The notes beneath the pieces are model-generated. The model was given only the letters and a program-made list of their open reading frames with translations. It was not told the DNA's origin and searched no databases. DNA of 64,000 nt from Sporosarcina sp. ACRSM (lineage in GTDB: Bacteria; Bacillota; Bacilli; Bacillales_A; Planococcaceae), in NCBI RefSeq assembly GCF_022346545.1, contig NZ_JAKRNU010000006.1:1-64000 (forward strand). The letters are read 5' to 3'. The position numbers and the translations under genes are program-made. Shown here one piece after another: positions 52,850 through 61,168 of this stretch (positions within the stretch are counted from its first letter, which is position 1; each line of letters opens with the position of its first letter).

Positions 52850-53803
52850 TCAATCTTTGAAATGGTCATTTACATTTTTTTGATCCATCAGTATAACTGG
52901 AACGCTAATATTCTTATCGATTTCCTTGCCATTAATGGCGTCCACAACTGTTTTCAAAGCAGTTTCTCCAATTAATTCAGGCTGTTGCTGTATCATCGCA
53001 AGGATGTGACCATTCTTGATACCAATAGCAGCTTCTTTATTCACATCAAATCCTAAGATCTGAATATCCTTTGTTTTTGCAGATTCAAGTGCAGCAAGTG
53101 AACCAAGCACACCATTTTCAGCCGAGGCAAAGATATAATCAACATCAGGATTTGCCTGCAAGATATTTTCCACCGTTCTCATTGACTCCTCACGGTCATA
53201 TCCAGGCTGATCATTTAGGAATTCAACGTTATTTACATCTTCCAATGCACTTTTGAATCCTTTTAACCTCTCTTGCTGTACCAATGACTTGATGGAAGTG
53301 ACAACACCAACTTTAATTTTTTCATCAGCTTTTTTATTTTCTTCAAGATATTTTTTGAAATAGTTACCGAGTTCTTCACCGGCTTCGTAATTTGCAGTAC
53401 CGATAAATGTCGTAACTCCTGGGGAATCTACAACTGCGTCTGCTGTAACAACAGGAATGCCTAGACCATCCGCCTCTTCGACTACTGGAATAACGCCTGC
53501 ATTATCCGTTGCCATTAGTATTAAACCATCAACATCTTTTTGAATAAAATCTTCCACTGCCGAAACTTGTTTGGCCAAATCCTGATTTGGATCATTTGTA
53601 AGTAATTTCACGCCCATCTCATCTGCAGCTTTTTTAATCCCTTTATCAATTTCAATAAAGAACTGATGCTGAAGTGTAATTGTACTTACACCAACTGTAA
53701 GTTGACCTTCCTCTTTTTCATTTGCTGTTCCAGAACTACAAGCTGTCGCAATCAATAAAGTAAATGCCATCATAGCCACTAACAAGTTTTTTTTCATAAA
53801 CAT
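52850..53803 (-). CDS. RbsB-like substrate-binding lipoprotein
   Basis: 317 residues from ATG 53803 (GGGGG 7 bases upstream; ATG 53809 overlaps the upstream stop). Lipobox LIATAC, then a type I periplasmic-binding domain: VGVSTITLQHQFFIEIDKG, LATDNAGVIPVVEEA-like LMATDNAGVIPVV, GIPVVTADAVVDSP, and ILGFDVNKEAAIGIKNG. Delivers the substrate to the RbsA/RbsC-like pair. The binding-site residues do not identify the ligand by eye. Confidence 0.93.
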   Translation of the reverse strand: MFMKKNLLVAMMAFTLLIATACSSGTANEKEEGQLTVGVSTITLQHQFFIEIDKGIKKAADEMGVKLLTNDPNQDLAKQVSAVEDFIQKDVDGLILMATDNAGVIPVVEEADGLGIPVVTADAVVDSPGVTTFIGTANYEAGEELGNYFKKYLEENKKADEKIKVGVVTSIKSLVQQERLKGFKSALEDVNNVEFLNDQPGYDREESMRTVENILQANPDVDYIFASAENGVLGSLAALESAKTKDIQILGFDVNKEAAIGIKNGHILAMIQQQPELIGETALKTVVDAINGKEIDKNISVPVILMDQKNVNDHFKD

Positions 53804-53805
53804 CC

Positions 53806-55107
53806 TCATTCCCCCTCTTTATGTATGTCAGCAATCCCACACCATTGGATAATAAATGCTGCATAGATTTCAATCAATTTAATATACTGTGCCACTTCTA
53901 CTGATTCGTTGACGGAATGTGATACTTTTGGATCGCCACATCCTAGTATAATCGTTGGAATCTCCCCATATCCCGACAATAATCTAGCATCACAACCTGC
54001 CGGCATTCCTTCAATGACTGCTTCCCTACCAAGGATAAACGTCACCAATTCCTTAGACTCCCTAACAAGGGGATCGTCTATCGAAGTTTCAAATGGAAAT
54101 CCTTCTTGATAAACTGTTATTTTCGGTGGATGCTCCTTAAGCCATTTATCACCGCTTACAACACTTTCAATCGCTCCCATTATTTCATCACAAACTTCGT
54201 CTCTTCGTTTTTGATGTGAAACTCCTTTTTTTGGGTGGTAATGCGTACAAAAATTCATCTTACAGTTATTTGGTACAACAGACCCTGCAATCCCCCCTTC
54301 GATAACGCCAAGGTTTGTCGTCTGTCCTGGTAACAATGGATGTTTTTCAGTCATTAGCCATCTATGTTCAAGCTTTTTGATGGCCCGATAAATATCCATT
54401 GCCTTATCAATTGCATTGACACCCTGCCATAACTGACTTGAGTGTAAAGCTAACCCTTTCACTTCAATCTCGTGAAAAAGAAAACCCATATGAGCTGGTT
54501 GAATATTTAAAGTCGTTGGTTCACCAACAATCGCTCCATCCGCTTTATACCCTCTCTCTACACAGGCAAGCGTTCCGTTACCGCCACCTTCCTCATCTAC
54601 AACGGATTGAATAATTAAGTCTCCTTTTAATTGAATTCCCAATGAGTGAAGCAGTTCGGCTGCCATGATCATAGCGGAGAGGGAGGCTTTCATATCAGTC
54701 GCTCCCAATCCGTACAAATAGCCATCGATTACTTCCCCAAGAAAAGGATCGTGATTCCAATCTTCTTTGTTTCCATAAGGCATTGTGTCAATATGTCCAT
54801 TGAGTATAAGCGAACGACCAGAGCCTTTTCCGTGCAGGGTCCCAACGATATTGGGACGCCCCTTATTTTCATGACCAAGGTTGGCACCTGGATACCTTTT
54901 TATTTTTTCATCTTCAACCTCAAATTCATCAATTTCGAATCCTAATTTTTCAAGTTCTTTCTTAATGATGACCTGTCCAGCCTTCTCGTTCCCACCATCG
55001 ATGCCGTGTCCAATAACCATCGTATCGGTTTGAACCAGCTTCTTCAGAAATTGAATATATTGATCCTGATGTTCATTAAGTCGAGCTTGGATGTTTTTCA
55101 AAGCCAT
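53806..55107 (-). CDS. M20 peptidase/deacylase (ArgE/DapE type)
   Basis: 433 residues from ATG 55107 (AAGG 9 bases upstream; GTG 55116 is an alternative). Zinc ligands in LILNGHIDTMPYG and GLGATDMKASLSAM; catalytic Glu in VVDEEGGGNGTL; dimerisation domain follows with LHSSQLWQGVNAID. ArgE/DapE enzymes remove acyl groups from N-acyl amino acids. A second M20 enzyme is encoded at the other end of the cluster, so the substrate may need two amide cleavages; inference. Confidence 0.9.
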   Translation of the reverse strand: MALKNIQARLNEHQDQYIQFLKKLVQTDTMVIGHGIDGGNEKAGQVIIKKELEKLGFEIDEFEVEDEKIKRYPGANLGHENKGRPNIVGTLHGKGSGRSLILNGHIDTMPYGNKEDWNHDPFLGEVIDGYLYGLGATDMKASLSAMIMAAELLHSLGIQLKGDLIIQSVVDEEGGGNGTLACVERGYKADGAIVGEPTTLNIQPAHMGFLFHEIEVKGLALHSSQLWQGVNAIDKAMDIYRAIKKLEHRWLMTEKHPLLPGQTTNLGVIEGGIAGSVVPNNCKMNFCTHYHPKKGVSHQKRRDEVCDEIMGAIESVVSGDKWLKEHPPKITVYQEGFPFETSIDDPLVRESKELVTFILGREAVIEGMPAGCDARLLSGYGEIPTIILGCGDPKVSHSVNESVEVAQYIKLIEIYAAFIIQWCGIADIHKEGE

Positions 55108-55151
55108 TTTCTTCACCTTCCATAATAGATAACATTAATAGATAATATTTA

Positions 55152-55886
55152 TCACCTCTTGATTTGCTCTAAAATCCTTTTCCATAACTGTGTATATTGA
55201 TCCCATTGAAGGAATTCAATTGATCCCCAGTGAGGTGCGCAATCGCTGGCAAAGGCAGCTGTTTTTCCTTTACCGTACTCACCAACGACTAATAACGGAT
55301 CCTCCTCAATTTTCACTAATGTCGTTGCATCTTCTTTGGCAGTAAAACGGTTATACCCTAGGAATGGTGGCCATTTTTCAAGACCTTTCGTAATTTCGTG
55401 TTCGGCAATTGTTTCCGGAGAAACGCCTTCAGGTTTTTCCACTCTGTCATCTCTGTCCAACATCACTATCGGCAATACATCAGCAAGAACAGTATTTTTA
55501 TAGTTGGCTTTTCCTTCGATTCCCATAAAGGATAGGTATCCACCAATCATGAGCAGTCCGCCCCCGTTTTCGACGTATTGGCGAATCAATTCCAATGCGT
55601 TTGGAATTCTTTCCATTTGATAGAAAGTTTTATTTTGAAGCAAGAAAGTGTTACTTCCAATATCACTGATTACAATCGAATCATACTGTTCCAACACTTC
55701 AAGACTATTGGGAAATCTTACTTGCACTTCATGTGATGGCATATAGTCAATTTCCACGCCATTTTCTTTTAAACAATCTAATAAAAAAGTTGCACCTTCT
55801 TCATATTTTGTAGATTCGAAAGTGTCATATCCCTTCGCATGAATCATATGAACTGTCCAAGACTCTCCAATAAATAATACTTTCAT
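55152..55886 (-). CDS. Glutamine-amidotransferase-like protein (PF07090 type)
   Basis: 244 residues; GGAGG 7 bases before ATG 55886. MKVLFIGESWTVHMIHAKGYD, SIVISDIGSNTFLL, GGGLLMIGGYLSFMGIEG and VVGEYGKGKTAAFASDCAPHWG match a family of class I glutamine-amidotransferase-like proteins found in sugar catabolic clusters. The usual nucleophile Cys is not seen at the elbow (it reads MIGGYLSF), so it may not be a true amidotransferase. Role in the cluster unknown. Confidence 0.82.
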   Translation of the reverse strand: MKVLFIGESWTVHMIHAKGYDTFESTKYEEGATFLLDCLKENGVEIDYMPSHEVQVRFPNSLEVLEQYDSIVISDIGSNTFLLQNKTFYQMERIPNALELIRQYVENGGGLLMIGGYLSFMGIEGKANYKNTVLADVLPIVMLDRDDRVEKPEGVSPETIAEHEITKGLEKWPPFLGYNRFTAKEDATTLVKIEEDPLLVVGEYGKGKTAAFASDCAPHWGSIEFLQWDQYTQLWKRILEQIKR

Positions 55887-55906
55887 AACAATCTCCTCCT
55901 CATTAT

Positions 55907-55922
55907 ATGTAACCGGTTACAT
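55907..55922. promoter_or_regulatory. LacI-type operator, internal site
   Basis: Perfect 16-bp palindrome ATGTAACCGGTTACAT. It overlaps the ribokinase stop codon and ends 21 bases before the next start (55886). Confidence 0.8.
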
Positions 55923-56843
55923 CACATTCATAAAAAAAGCGTCTAACTCTTTATTCGATGGCATGCCTGCCTGTGCACCCAGTTTCGTTACTGCGTGCGC
56001 TCCAACCTTCGTAGCAAAAGTAATTGCTTCATCCACTTCATCTCCTTTTGCCAATGAATACGCTAACCCCCCATTGAAAGCATCTCCTGCCCCAGTAGTA
56101 TCGATTACTTGTACACAATGCGATGAAAAATGCTTTTCTTCACTTTTTCCCGAGAAGTATCTGGCCCCCTTTTCACCCAGTGTTACGATTAAATTCCCAA
56201 CTCCCATCTTCAAAAGCCGCTGGGCTGAATTAAGAATATCAATTTCAATATCAGATCCTGATGCGAGAATATGAAGTTCGGTTTCATTAGGTGTTAAATA
56301 ATCTATTTGACTCAGGATGTCTTTAGGTAAATTAAATGCCGGTGCAGGATTCAATATTATTTTCTTCCCTAAATACTTAGCCCTTGTAATGCCATGGATG
56401 ATGGTATCAATCGGTATTTCCATCTGCAGTACTACGATATCTGCGGCTTCAATGAGTCTCTCAGCTTGATCAATATGAGCTGGAAGCAAATGATAGTTTG
56501 CACCAGGAATCACCGTTATTCGATTATCATTTGAACTTACATGCACACATGCAATTCCAGTGGGCTGATCACTGATTTTTGTGATATAAGATGTGTTTAC
56601 CCCCTCCTCCTTAAGTTTATTAATCAATTGTTCTCCATAGGCATCATTTCCAACTGCCCCGATTAGACTTACTTCTGCTCCTAGACGGGCAGCCGCAACT
56701 GCTTGATTTGCTCCCTTTCCACCCATACTAGAAAAAAAGCTTTGACCAATGATAGTCTCTCCTTCTTCGGGAAATTTGGAAGACTGCAATACCATGTCTA
56801 GGTTTAAACTACCAATGATAACTATAGAAGGTGACTCTTTCAA
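55917..56843 (-). CDS. rbsK: Ribokinase-family sugar kinase
   Basis: 308 residues from TTG 56843, GAGGGG 9 bases upstream. PfkB-family motifs: GSLNLDMVLQ, SMGGKGANQAVAAARLGA (41-56) and IDTTGAGDAFNGGLAYS with catalytic Asp254. Length and motifs are typical of RbsK (ribose to ribose-5-phosphate). First gene of the island transcript, behind a TTGACA promoter and a LacI operator. The rbs-like importer supports ribose or a ribosyl compound as substrate; deoxyribose or other pentoses are possible. Confidence 0.9.
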   Translation of the reverse strand: MKESPSIVIIGSLNLDMVLQSSKFPEEGETIIGQSFFSSMGGKGANQAVAAARLGAEVSLIGAVGNDAYGEQLINKLKEEGVNTSYITKISDQPTGIACVHVSSNDNRITVIPGANYHLLPAHIDQAERLIEAADIVVLQMEIPIDTIIHGITRAKYLGKKIILNPAPAFNLPKDILSQIDYLTPNETELHILASGSDIEIDILNSAQRLLKMGVGNLIVTLGEKGARYFSGKSEEKHFSSHCVQVIDTTGAGDAFNGGLAYSLAKGDEVDEAITFATKVGAHAVTKLGAQAGMPSNKELDAFFMNVM

Positions 56844-56880
56844 TTTGCTTTACCCCTCACTTCAAAATGTATAGGTCTAT

Positions 56881-56896
56881 ATGTAACCGGTTACTT
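56881..56896. promoter_or_regulatory. LacI-type operator at the island promoter
   Basis: ATGTAACCGGTTACTT with the same 12-bp palindromic core GTAACCGGTTAC as at 55907-55922. Lies just downstream of the -10, a blocking position. Confidence 0.85.
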
Positions 56897-56902
56897 ACAG
56901 AT

Positions 56903-56931
56903 AATTTACCATCTTCTGAAGTGAGTGTCAA
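56903..56931 (-). promoter_or_regulatory. Sigma-A promoter of the island
   Basis: On the minus strand TTGACA (56931-56926), 17-base spacer, TAAATT (56908-56903). Confidence 0.75.
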
Positions 56932-56988
56932 TAAAATAATTAACCCTCAATCGTAATGTACGAAATTCCATAATCAGCATGCCAGATC

Positions 56989-57102
56989 TCAACCAATGTA
57001 TTTAGCAGCTCCTTTGGTATCTCTCATTTTCTTTTCTAATTTTAAATAGAAGCCGTTTGGATAGTGCTTATATAAATCATTGATTAAATCTATAGTCTGA
57101 TG
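56989..57102 (-). pseudogene. Transposase remnant (IS91-type by recognition)
   Basis: A minus-strand frame of about 36 codons reads TIDLINDLYKHYPNGFYLKL then EKKMRDTKGAAKYIG and ends in TGA, without start or ribosome binding site. The KGAAKYIG stretch resembles the conserved KYIGRY segment of IS91-like rolling-circle transposases. The open part begins exactly where the right direct repeat ends. Only a small internal piece is left. Confidence 0.65.
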
Positions 57103-57169
57103 CCATTGAAACGCGCGTCAATCAAATGTAAACACAATGGAAGCAGCATCGCAAAAGATGCTGCTTTTT
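57102..57169. repeat. Right direct repeat of the island (copy of ykuS 3' end + terminator)
   Basis: Matches 47348-47415 at 64 of 68 positions, in the same orientation, but without the rest of ykuS. The hairpin AGCAGCATC/GATGCTGC and T-run are kept. Confidence 0.92.
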
Positions 57170-57265
57170 CATTATAGGTTATAGGGATAAGGAAAAAATC
57201 CATTTGCTGGATTCAATAAATCCATTAAAGGAAAAAACGCTACTTCTTTAACGGATATCGGACAA

Positions 57266-57691
57266 TCACTCATTTTCCAAAATCATAATTGAAGAAACCG
57301 CACTGGCCACTGTCTTGTCGTTTTGTACTAACTCCGCAACAACATAAGCCACTTTTTTCCCGATTCTTTCGACTTTAGCTGAAACTAGAACCTGACCAGT
57401 CTTTACCGGGCGATGAAATGTTGTGTGTATATCAATAGAGGCGAATGACTGCTGTTCATCCAGTTTGGTTGCAATAGCGTAGGCCATCATAATATCAGCT
57501 GCCGAAGTGAGAAATCCGCCCATCGCCACACCAATTCCATTAAGAAACTGATCGTCGACTTGCCAAATCCCTTTTGACTCGCCCTGTTCCGCATAAACGG
57601 CTTCAATTTGTAACGTACTATCACAATTAGGAGGCGCCGCCCTTTTATGAACCACATTTCTAAAATCTATCATCGTATATTTTTCCGTCAA
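57266..57691 (-). CDS. PaaI-type acyl-CoA thioesterase (hotdog fold)
   Basis: 141 residues from TTG 57691 (GAGGG 7 bases upstream). Hotdog signatures: FLNGIGVAMGGFLTSAADIMMAYA around the central helix, then SIDIHTTFHRPVKTGQVLVSAKVERIGKKVAYV split by turns. Usually hydrolyses medium or aryl acyl-CoAs. 23 bases downstream of the E2 gene, so it may act on CoA esters made by the dehydrogenase complex. Confidence 0.85.
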   Translation of the reverse strand: MTEKYTMIDFRNVVHKRAAPPNCDSTLQIEAVYAEQGESKGIWQVDDQFLNGIGVAMGGFLTSAADIMMAYAIATKLDEQQSFASIDIHTTFHRPVKTGQVLVSAKVERIGKKVAYVVAELVQNDKTVASAVSSIMILENE

Positions 57692-57713
57692 GATTTTCCC
57701 TCTCTTTCTTCAA

Positions 57714-58970
57714 TCAAATCAGTTCCAACATAAGCAGTTGGGGGTTTTCAATCATTGCTTTAAAGCGATTGGTAAATGCAGCAACGGTTGCTCCATCTGT
57801 CACGCGATGATCAAAGGTCATAGTGACATTCATGATCGAACGAATGACAATTTCATCATCTTCCGTCACGACAGGCATTTTCCTCGTTTTATGGAACGCC
57901 ATCAATCCTGTTTCTGGATAATTGATGATCGGTGTTGCTCCGATTCCACCCATTGGCCCGACATTGCTAATGGTGAACGTACTACCGGTCATTTCCTCTA
58001 CCGTTAGTGTATTGTCTTGTGCTTTTTTTGTTAAACTTTTCATTTCCGCTTGGATTTGAAGCAATGATTTCTTTTCAACATGCCGCAATACCGGGACAAT
58101 CAATCCTAGCTCGGAGTCGGTTGCAATTCCCATATGAACCATTTTCTTAAGTTGTATTACTTCATTCTCTTCATCTAACGTTGCATTAAAGACAGGGTAC
58201 TCTTTTAAGGCGATTGCGAGTGCCTTTATAAAAAAAGAAACGACAGATAAATTCATATCTACTTTTTTTAATTCTTGTCGATAGAGAAGTAAATTGGTCA
58301 TGTCAATTTCCTCTAAATGAGCAACATGCGGAATGGTATAAAGAGACATACTCATCTTCATGGCAATTTGTTTGCGTCGACCTTTAAACGGAATCGTCTC
58401 CACTTGCTCATCCTCACCTGATACTTTCTGTGATTTCGGAGTAGGCAAGGAATCGGCTATACTAGGTGCATGCTTAGTCGGTTGTTGTTCTCGATCGGCA
58501 ACAAAACGATGAATGTCTTCTACTGTAATTCGGCCCCTTCTCCCTGTCCCTTTTATGAATGTAAGATCAACATCATGTTCCCTTGCCACTTTTCGCGTAA
58601 AGGGCGCAGCAATGATCCGTTCTATAGATCCCGCTTCTTTAGGTGATTCTATTGTTGTCAATACAGTCGCAACGGATTGCTTTTCAACGGTTGCTAGCTG
58701 TTCTTCTACTTTCTTTTCTGTTTTGGGGGATCCACCGATTGTTTCCACTGTCAATATGGTCGTACCAACCGGAATCGTTTCCTGTGTTGCAACAAGAATT
58801 TCTTTCACAACGCCTGCAGTAGGTGAAGTCAATTCTGCAACCATTTTATCGGTTTGCACTTCCACTAATGGTTGGTCGACGTCGACATGGTCACCTACCT
58901 TAACAAAATAGGTAAGGACATCCCCTTCTGTCATCCCTTCCCCAATATCATGTAGTTTTACTTCGACCAT
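57714..58970 (-). CDS. Dihydrolipoamide acyltransferase (E2) of a 2-oxoacid dehydrogenase
   Basis: 418 residues; GGGGG upstream of ATG 58970. Lipoyl domain with the lipoylated Lys42 in QTDKMVAEL; peripheral-subunit-binding domain ~118-156 (AAPFTRKVAREHDVDL, GTGRRGRITVEDI); catalytic domain ending FDHRVTDGATVAAF with the active-site His and Asp. A single lipoyl domain suggests a branched-chain (BkdB-like) or small PDH-like complex. Follows the E1beta gene by 11 bases. Confidence 0.93.
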   Translation of the reverse strand: MVEVKLHDIGEGMTEGDVLTYFVKVGDHVDVDQPLVEVQTDKMVAELTSPTAGVVKEILVATQETIPVGTTILTVETIGGSPKTEKKVEEQLATVEKQSVATVLTTIESPKEAGSIERIIAAPFTRKVAREHDVDLTFIKGTGRRGRITVEDIHRFVADREQQPTKHAPSIADSLPTPKSQKVSGEDEQVETIPFKGRRKQIAMKMSMSLYTIPHVAHLEEIDMTNLLLYRQELKKVDMNLSVVSFFIKALAIALKEYPVFNATLDEENEVIQLKKMVHMGIATDSELGLIVPVLRHVEKKSLLQIQAEMKSLTKKAQDNTLTVEEMTGSTFTISNVGPMGGIGATPIINYPETGLMAFHKTRKMPVVTEDDEIVIRSIMNVTMTFDHRVTDGATVAAFTNRFKAMIENPQLLMLELI

Positions 58971-58981
58971 TTCGATTCCCC

Positions 58982-59977
58982 CTAGAAATTAATAACGTTT
59001 TGAATGGATTCCAATACACGTGCCGAAGTCGGTAAATAGTGTTGTTCCAAGGCCCAAAACGGCACATGCACATCGGCTCCCGTAACACGTTCTATCGGCG
59101 ATTTCATATATAAGAACGATGTATCATTAATGATTGAAACAATATCATTACCTAACCCACCTGTCGCATGTGCTTCATGCACAATGACACAGCGTCCTGT
59201 TTTTTGAACGGATTCCGCAATGATGTCTTTGTCGATTGGGTATAATGTGCGTAAATCGATCACATCACAAGTGATTCCCTGTCTTTCAGCTTCTTCAGCC
59301 GCCTTCATCGCTACCGGCATCATCGCGCCCCACGCAATAACCGTGACATCATCGCCTTCCTTCAATTTCTTTCCTTCGCCAATTTCAATCGTATATTTTC
59401 CTTCAGGCACTTCCCCTCGTACAGAGCGATACAGCCGAAGCGGTTCCAAAAACAGGACGGGATCGGGATCTTCAATCGCAGAAATCAATAAACCTTTTGC
59501 ATCGTAAGGTGTTGAAGGACAAATCACTTTAATACCAGGCATATGAGTAAACAAAGACTCGACACTATCTGAGTGGATTTCTGGAGCATGCACACCCGCC
59601 CCATACGGCGCACGAATTACCAAAGGGACCGTAAATATCCCCTTCGTACGATAGCGCATACGTGTGGCTTGGCTCATAATTTGCTCATATGCCGGATAGA
59701 TGAAACCGAAAAATTGGATCTCTGCAATCGGCAGCATCCCATTCATTGCCATGCCAACGGATGAACCGATAATCCCAGCCTCACTTAAAGGTGTATCGAA
59801 AACCCGATGTTCTCCAAATTCCTTCTGCAATCCATCCGTTGCGCGAAATACGCCTCCATTTTCCCCTACGTCTTCTCCTAAAATAACAACTTCATTCCGC
59901 TCCCTCAGCATCGTTTGCAAGCCGTCATTGACAGCTTGAAGCAATGTAAGCTCTTTTATCTTTATGGCTGTAGACAT
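58982..59977 (-). CDS. 2-oxoacid dehydrogenase E1 beta subunit
   Basis: 331 residues from ATG 59977 (AGGTG 9 bases upstream; the first base triplet lies just after the E1alpha stop). Seen: VVILGEDVGENGGVFRATDGL, FDTPLSEAGIIGSSVGMAMNG, IQFFGFIYPAYEQIMSQ, and the transketolase C-terminal domain with VIVHEAHATGGLG. Pairs with E1alpha in the thiamine-diphosphate-dependent decarboxylation step. Confidence 0.94.
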   Translation of the reverse strand: MSTAIKIKELTLLQAVNDGLQTMLRERNEVVILGEDVGENGGVFRATDGLQKEFGEHRVFDTPLSEAGIIGSSVGMAMNGMLPIAEIQFFGFIYPAYEQIMSQATRMRYRTKGIFTVPLVIRAPYGAGVHAPEIHSDSVESLFTHMPGIKVICPSTPYDAKGLLISAIEDPDPVLFLEPLRLYRSVRGEVPEGKYTIEIGEGKKLKEGDDVTVIAWGAMMPVAMKAAEEAERQGITCDVIDLRTLYPIDKDIIAESVQKTGRCVIVHEAHATGGLGNDIVSIINDTSFLYMKSPIERVTGADVHVPFWALEQHYLPTSARVLESIQNVINF

Positions 59978-59978
59978 A

Positions 59979-61064
59979 TTATGCTTCACCTCGCAAATGT
60001 TTTAGATAGCGTTCTTTTTGCTGTTGAATTGTCCATGTCGGGTTTTCAAATATATAATCATAGATATCGTTCACATTTGGCGGTGGCATGGTTTCCAGTT
60101 CTTTCACCGCAGCCTCAATTTCTGCGGCTGCCTCCTCCTGAATTTGTCGACTCCATTCATCGTCCCAAAAACTATAATTTTTCATAAATCGCTCCAGACG
60201 AATAATCGGATCATTTTCACGACGTTTTTTGCTTTCTTCCTGATCGCGATATTTTGTTGGATCATCTGCAGTGGTATGTGCACCATATCTCCACGTAACA
60301 GCCTCTATAAGTGTAGGACCTTCTCCTGCCCGGGCTCTTTCGATTGCTTTTTGGGTTTCAAAATAGACAGCGAATATGTCGTTTCCGTCCAACCGAACAC
60401 CTGGAATATCATACGCAACTGACTTTTGTGCAATCGTCTTAGAGTTCATTTGTTTCCAAATCGGTACGGAAATCGCATAATTATTATTCTGATTGAAAAA
60501 TACAACAGGTGCTTTGAAAACGCTCGCAAAATTCAAACCTTCATGGAAATCGCCTTCAGATGTCGCCCCATCTCCAAAATAAGCAATCGCCACTTGTGAT
60601 GATCCTTTAAATTTGGCTGCCATTGCCGCACCGGCAGCAAGTGGCAGTTGGGTAGCTATCGGAACAGATGGTGGTAAAATATTGCGTCCTTCAGGCGGCA
60701 GATTCCCTTCCACCCTTCCATTCCAAGATGATAAAATCCCATAGGACTTTCCAAATGTAATACTTGCTGCATGATCCCGATAGGTCGGAAACATCCAATC
60801 ATCTTTATCCAAAGCGAGTGCACTGCCAACTTGCGCCGCTTCTTGCCCTTCAAACGGCGGATACGTACCAAGGCGTCCCTGACGTTGTAAGTTTACCGCT
60901 CTCCGATCAAATGTCCTCATGCAGACAAGCTGACGATAAAAAAGTTGAACGAGCTCCTTCGTTATTTTACTTTTATATGATTCATCAACAAACTTCCCAT
61001 CCTTATCTATCACTTGAACCAATTGGAATTGCCGCGAATTTTCCGTTTGAACTTTTGTAATCAT
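59979..61064 (-). CDS. 2-oxoacid dehydrogenase E1 alpha subunit
   Basis: 361 residues from ATG 61064 (GAGGTGG upstream; a TTG at 61091 is in frame but lacks a site). The thiamine-diphosphate motif runs from GDGATSEGDFHEGLNFA to FNQNNNYAIS. RLGTYPPFEGQEAAQVGSAL and the phosphorylation-loop-like YGAHTTADDPTKYRD are PdhA-like. Substrate could be pyruvate or a branched-chain oxoacid. No E3 gene is adjacent, so the complex must borrow lipoamide dehydrogenase from elsewhere. A GTATAC palindrome lies upstream. Confidence 0.92.
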   Translation of the reverse strand: MITKVQTENSRQFQLVQVIDKDGKFVDESYKSKITKELVQLFYRQLVCMRTFDRRAVNLQRQGRLGTYPPFEGQEAAQVGSALALDKDDWMFPTYRDHAASITFGKSYGILSSWNGRVEGNLPPEGRNILPPSVPIATQLPLAAGAAMAAKFKGSSQVAIAYFGDGATSEGDFHEGLNFASVFKAPVVFFNQNNNYAISVPIWKQMNSKTIAQKSVAYDIPGVRLDGNDIFAVYFETQKAIERARAGEGPTLIEAVTWRYGAHTTADDPTKYRDQEESKKRRENDPIIRLERFMKNYSFWDDEWSRQIQEEAAAEIEAAVKELETMPPPNVNDIYDYIFENPTWTIQQQKERYLKHLRGEA

Positions 61065-61131
61065 TTCATCCACCTCTTTCAGCTGTTTCAAACACTAAAA
61101 TTACATCATTCAATTATCTAAATAGAAAGAT

Positions 61132-61143
61132 AATGTATACAAT
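61132..61143. promoter_or_regulatory. GntR-like operator upstream of E1 alpha
   Basis: AATGTATACAAT, one base off a perfect palindrome, followed by AAA. The related ATTGTATACAAT is at 63863-63874. B. subtilis GntR binds a site with the same TTGTATACAA core. Confidence 0.5.
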
Positions 61144-61168
61144 AAAATCTAGGACAAGAAAAATATTT

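Larger units (their letters stand above)
47416..57169. mobile_element. Apparent inserted catabolic island bounded by 68-bp direct repeats
   Basis: Between the two copies of the ykuS 3' end lie eight minus-strand genes for sugar-type import and hydrolysis, and at the right end a transposase remnant (IS91-type by recognition). Genes inside use more A/T-rich codons than those at 57-64 kb by eye. No intact integrase or transposase is present. The boundaries are inferred from the repeat; the 47433 array lies just inside the left boundary. Confidence 0.6.
56844..57265. other. Promoter, transposase remnant and repeat upstream of the island
   Basis: Contains, from left to right, the LacI operator, promoter, transposase fragment, right direct repeat and the terminator region of the thioesterase gene. 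No intact gene. Confidence 0.7.

Noticed and set aside
55152..55886. ThuA-type sugar utilisation protein
   Set aside because: Shares the class I amidotransferase-like fold, but the WTVHMIHAKGYD head and GGYLSFMG elbow fit the PF07090 type better.
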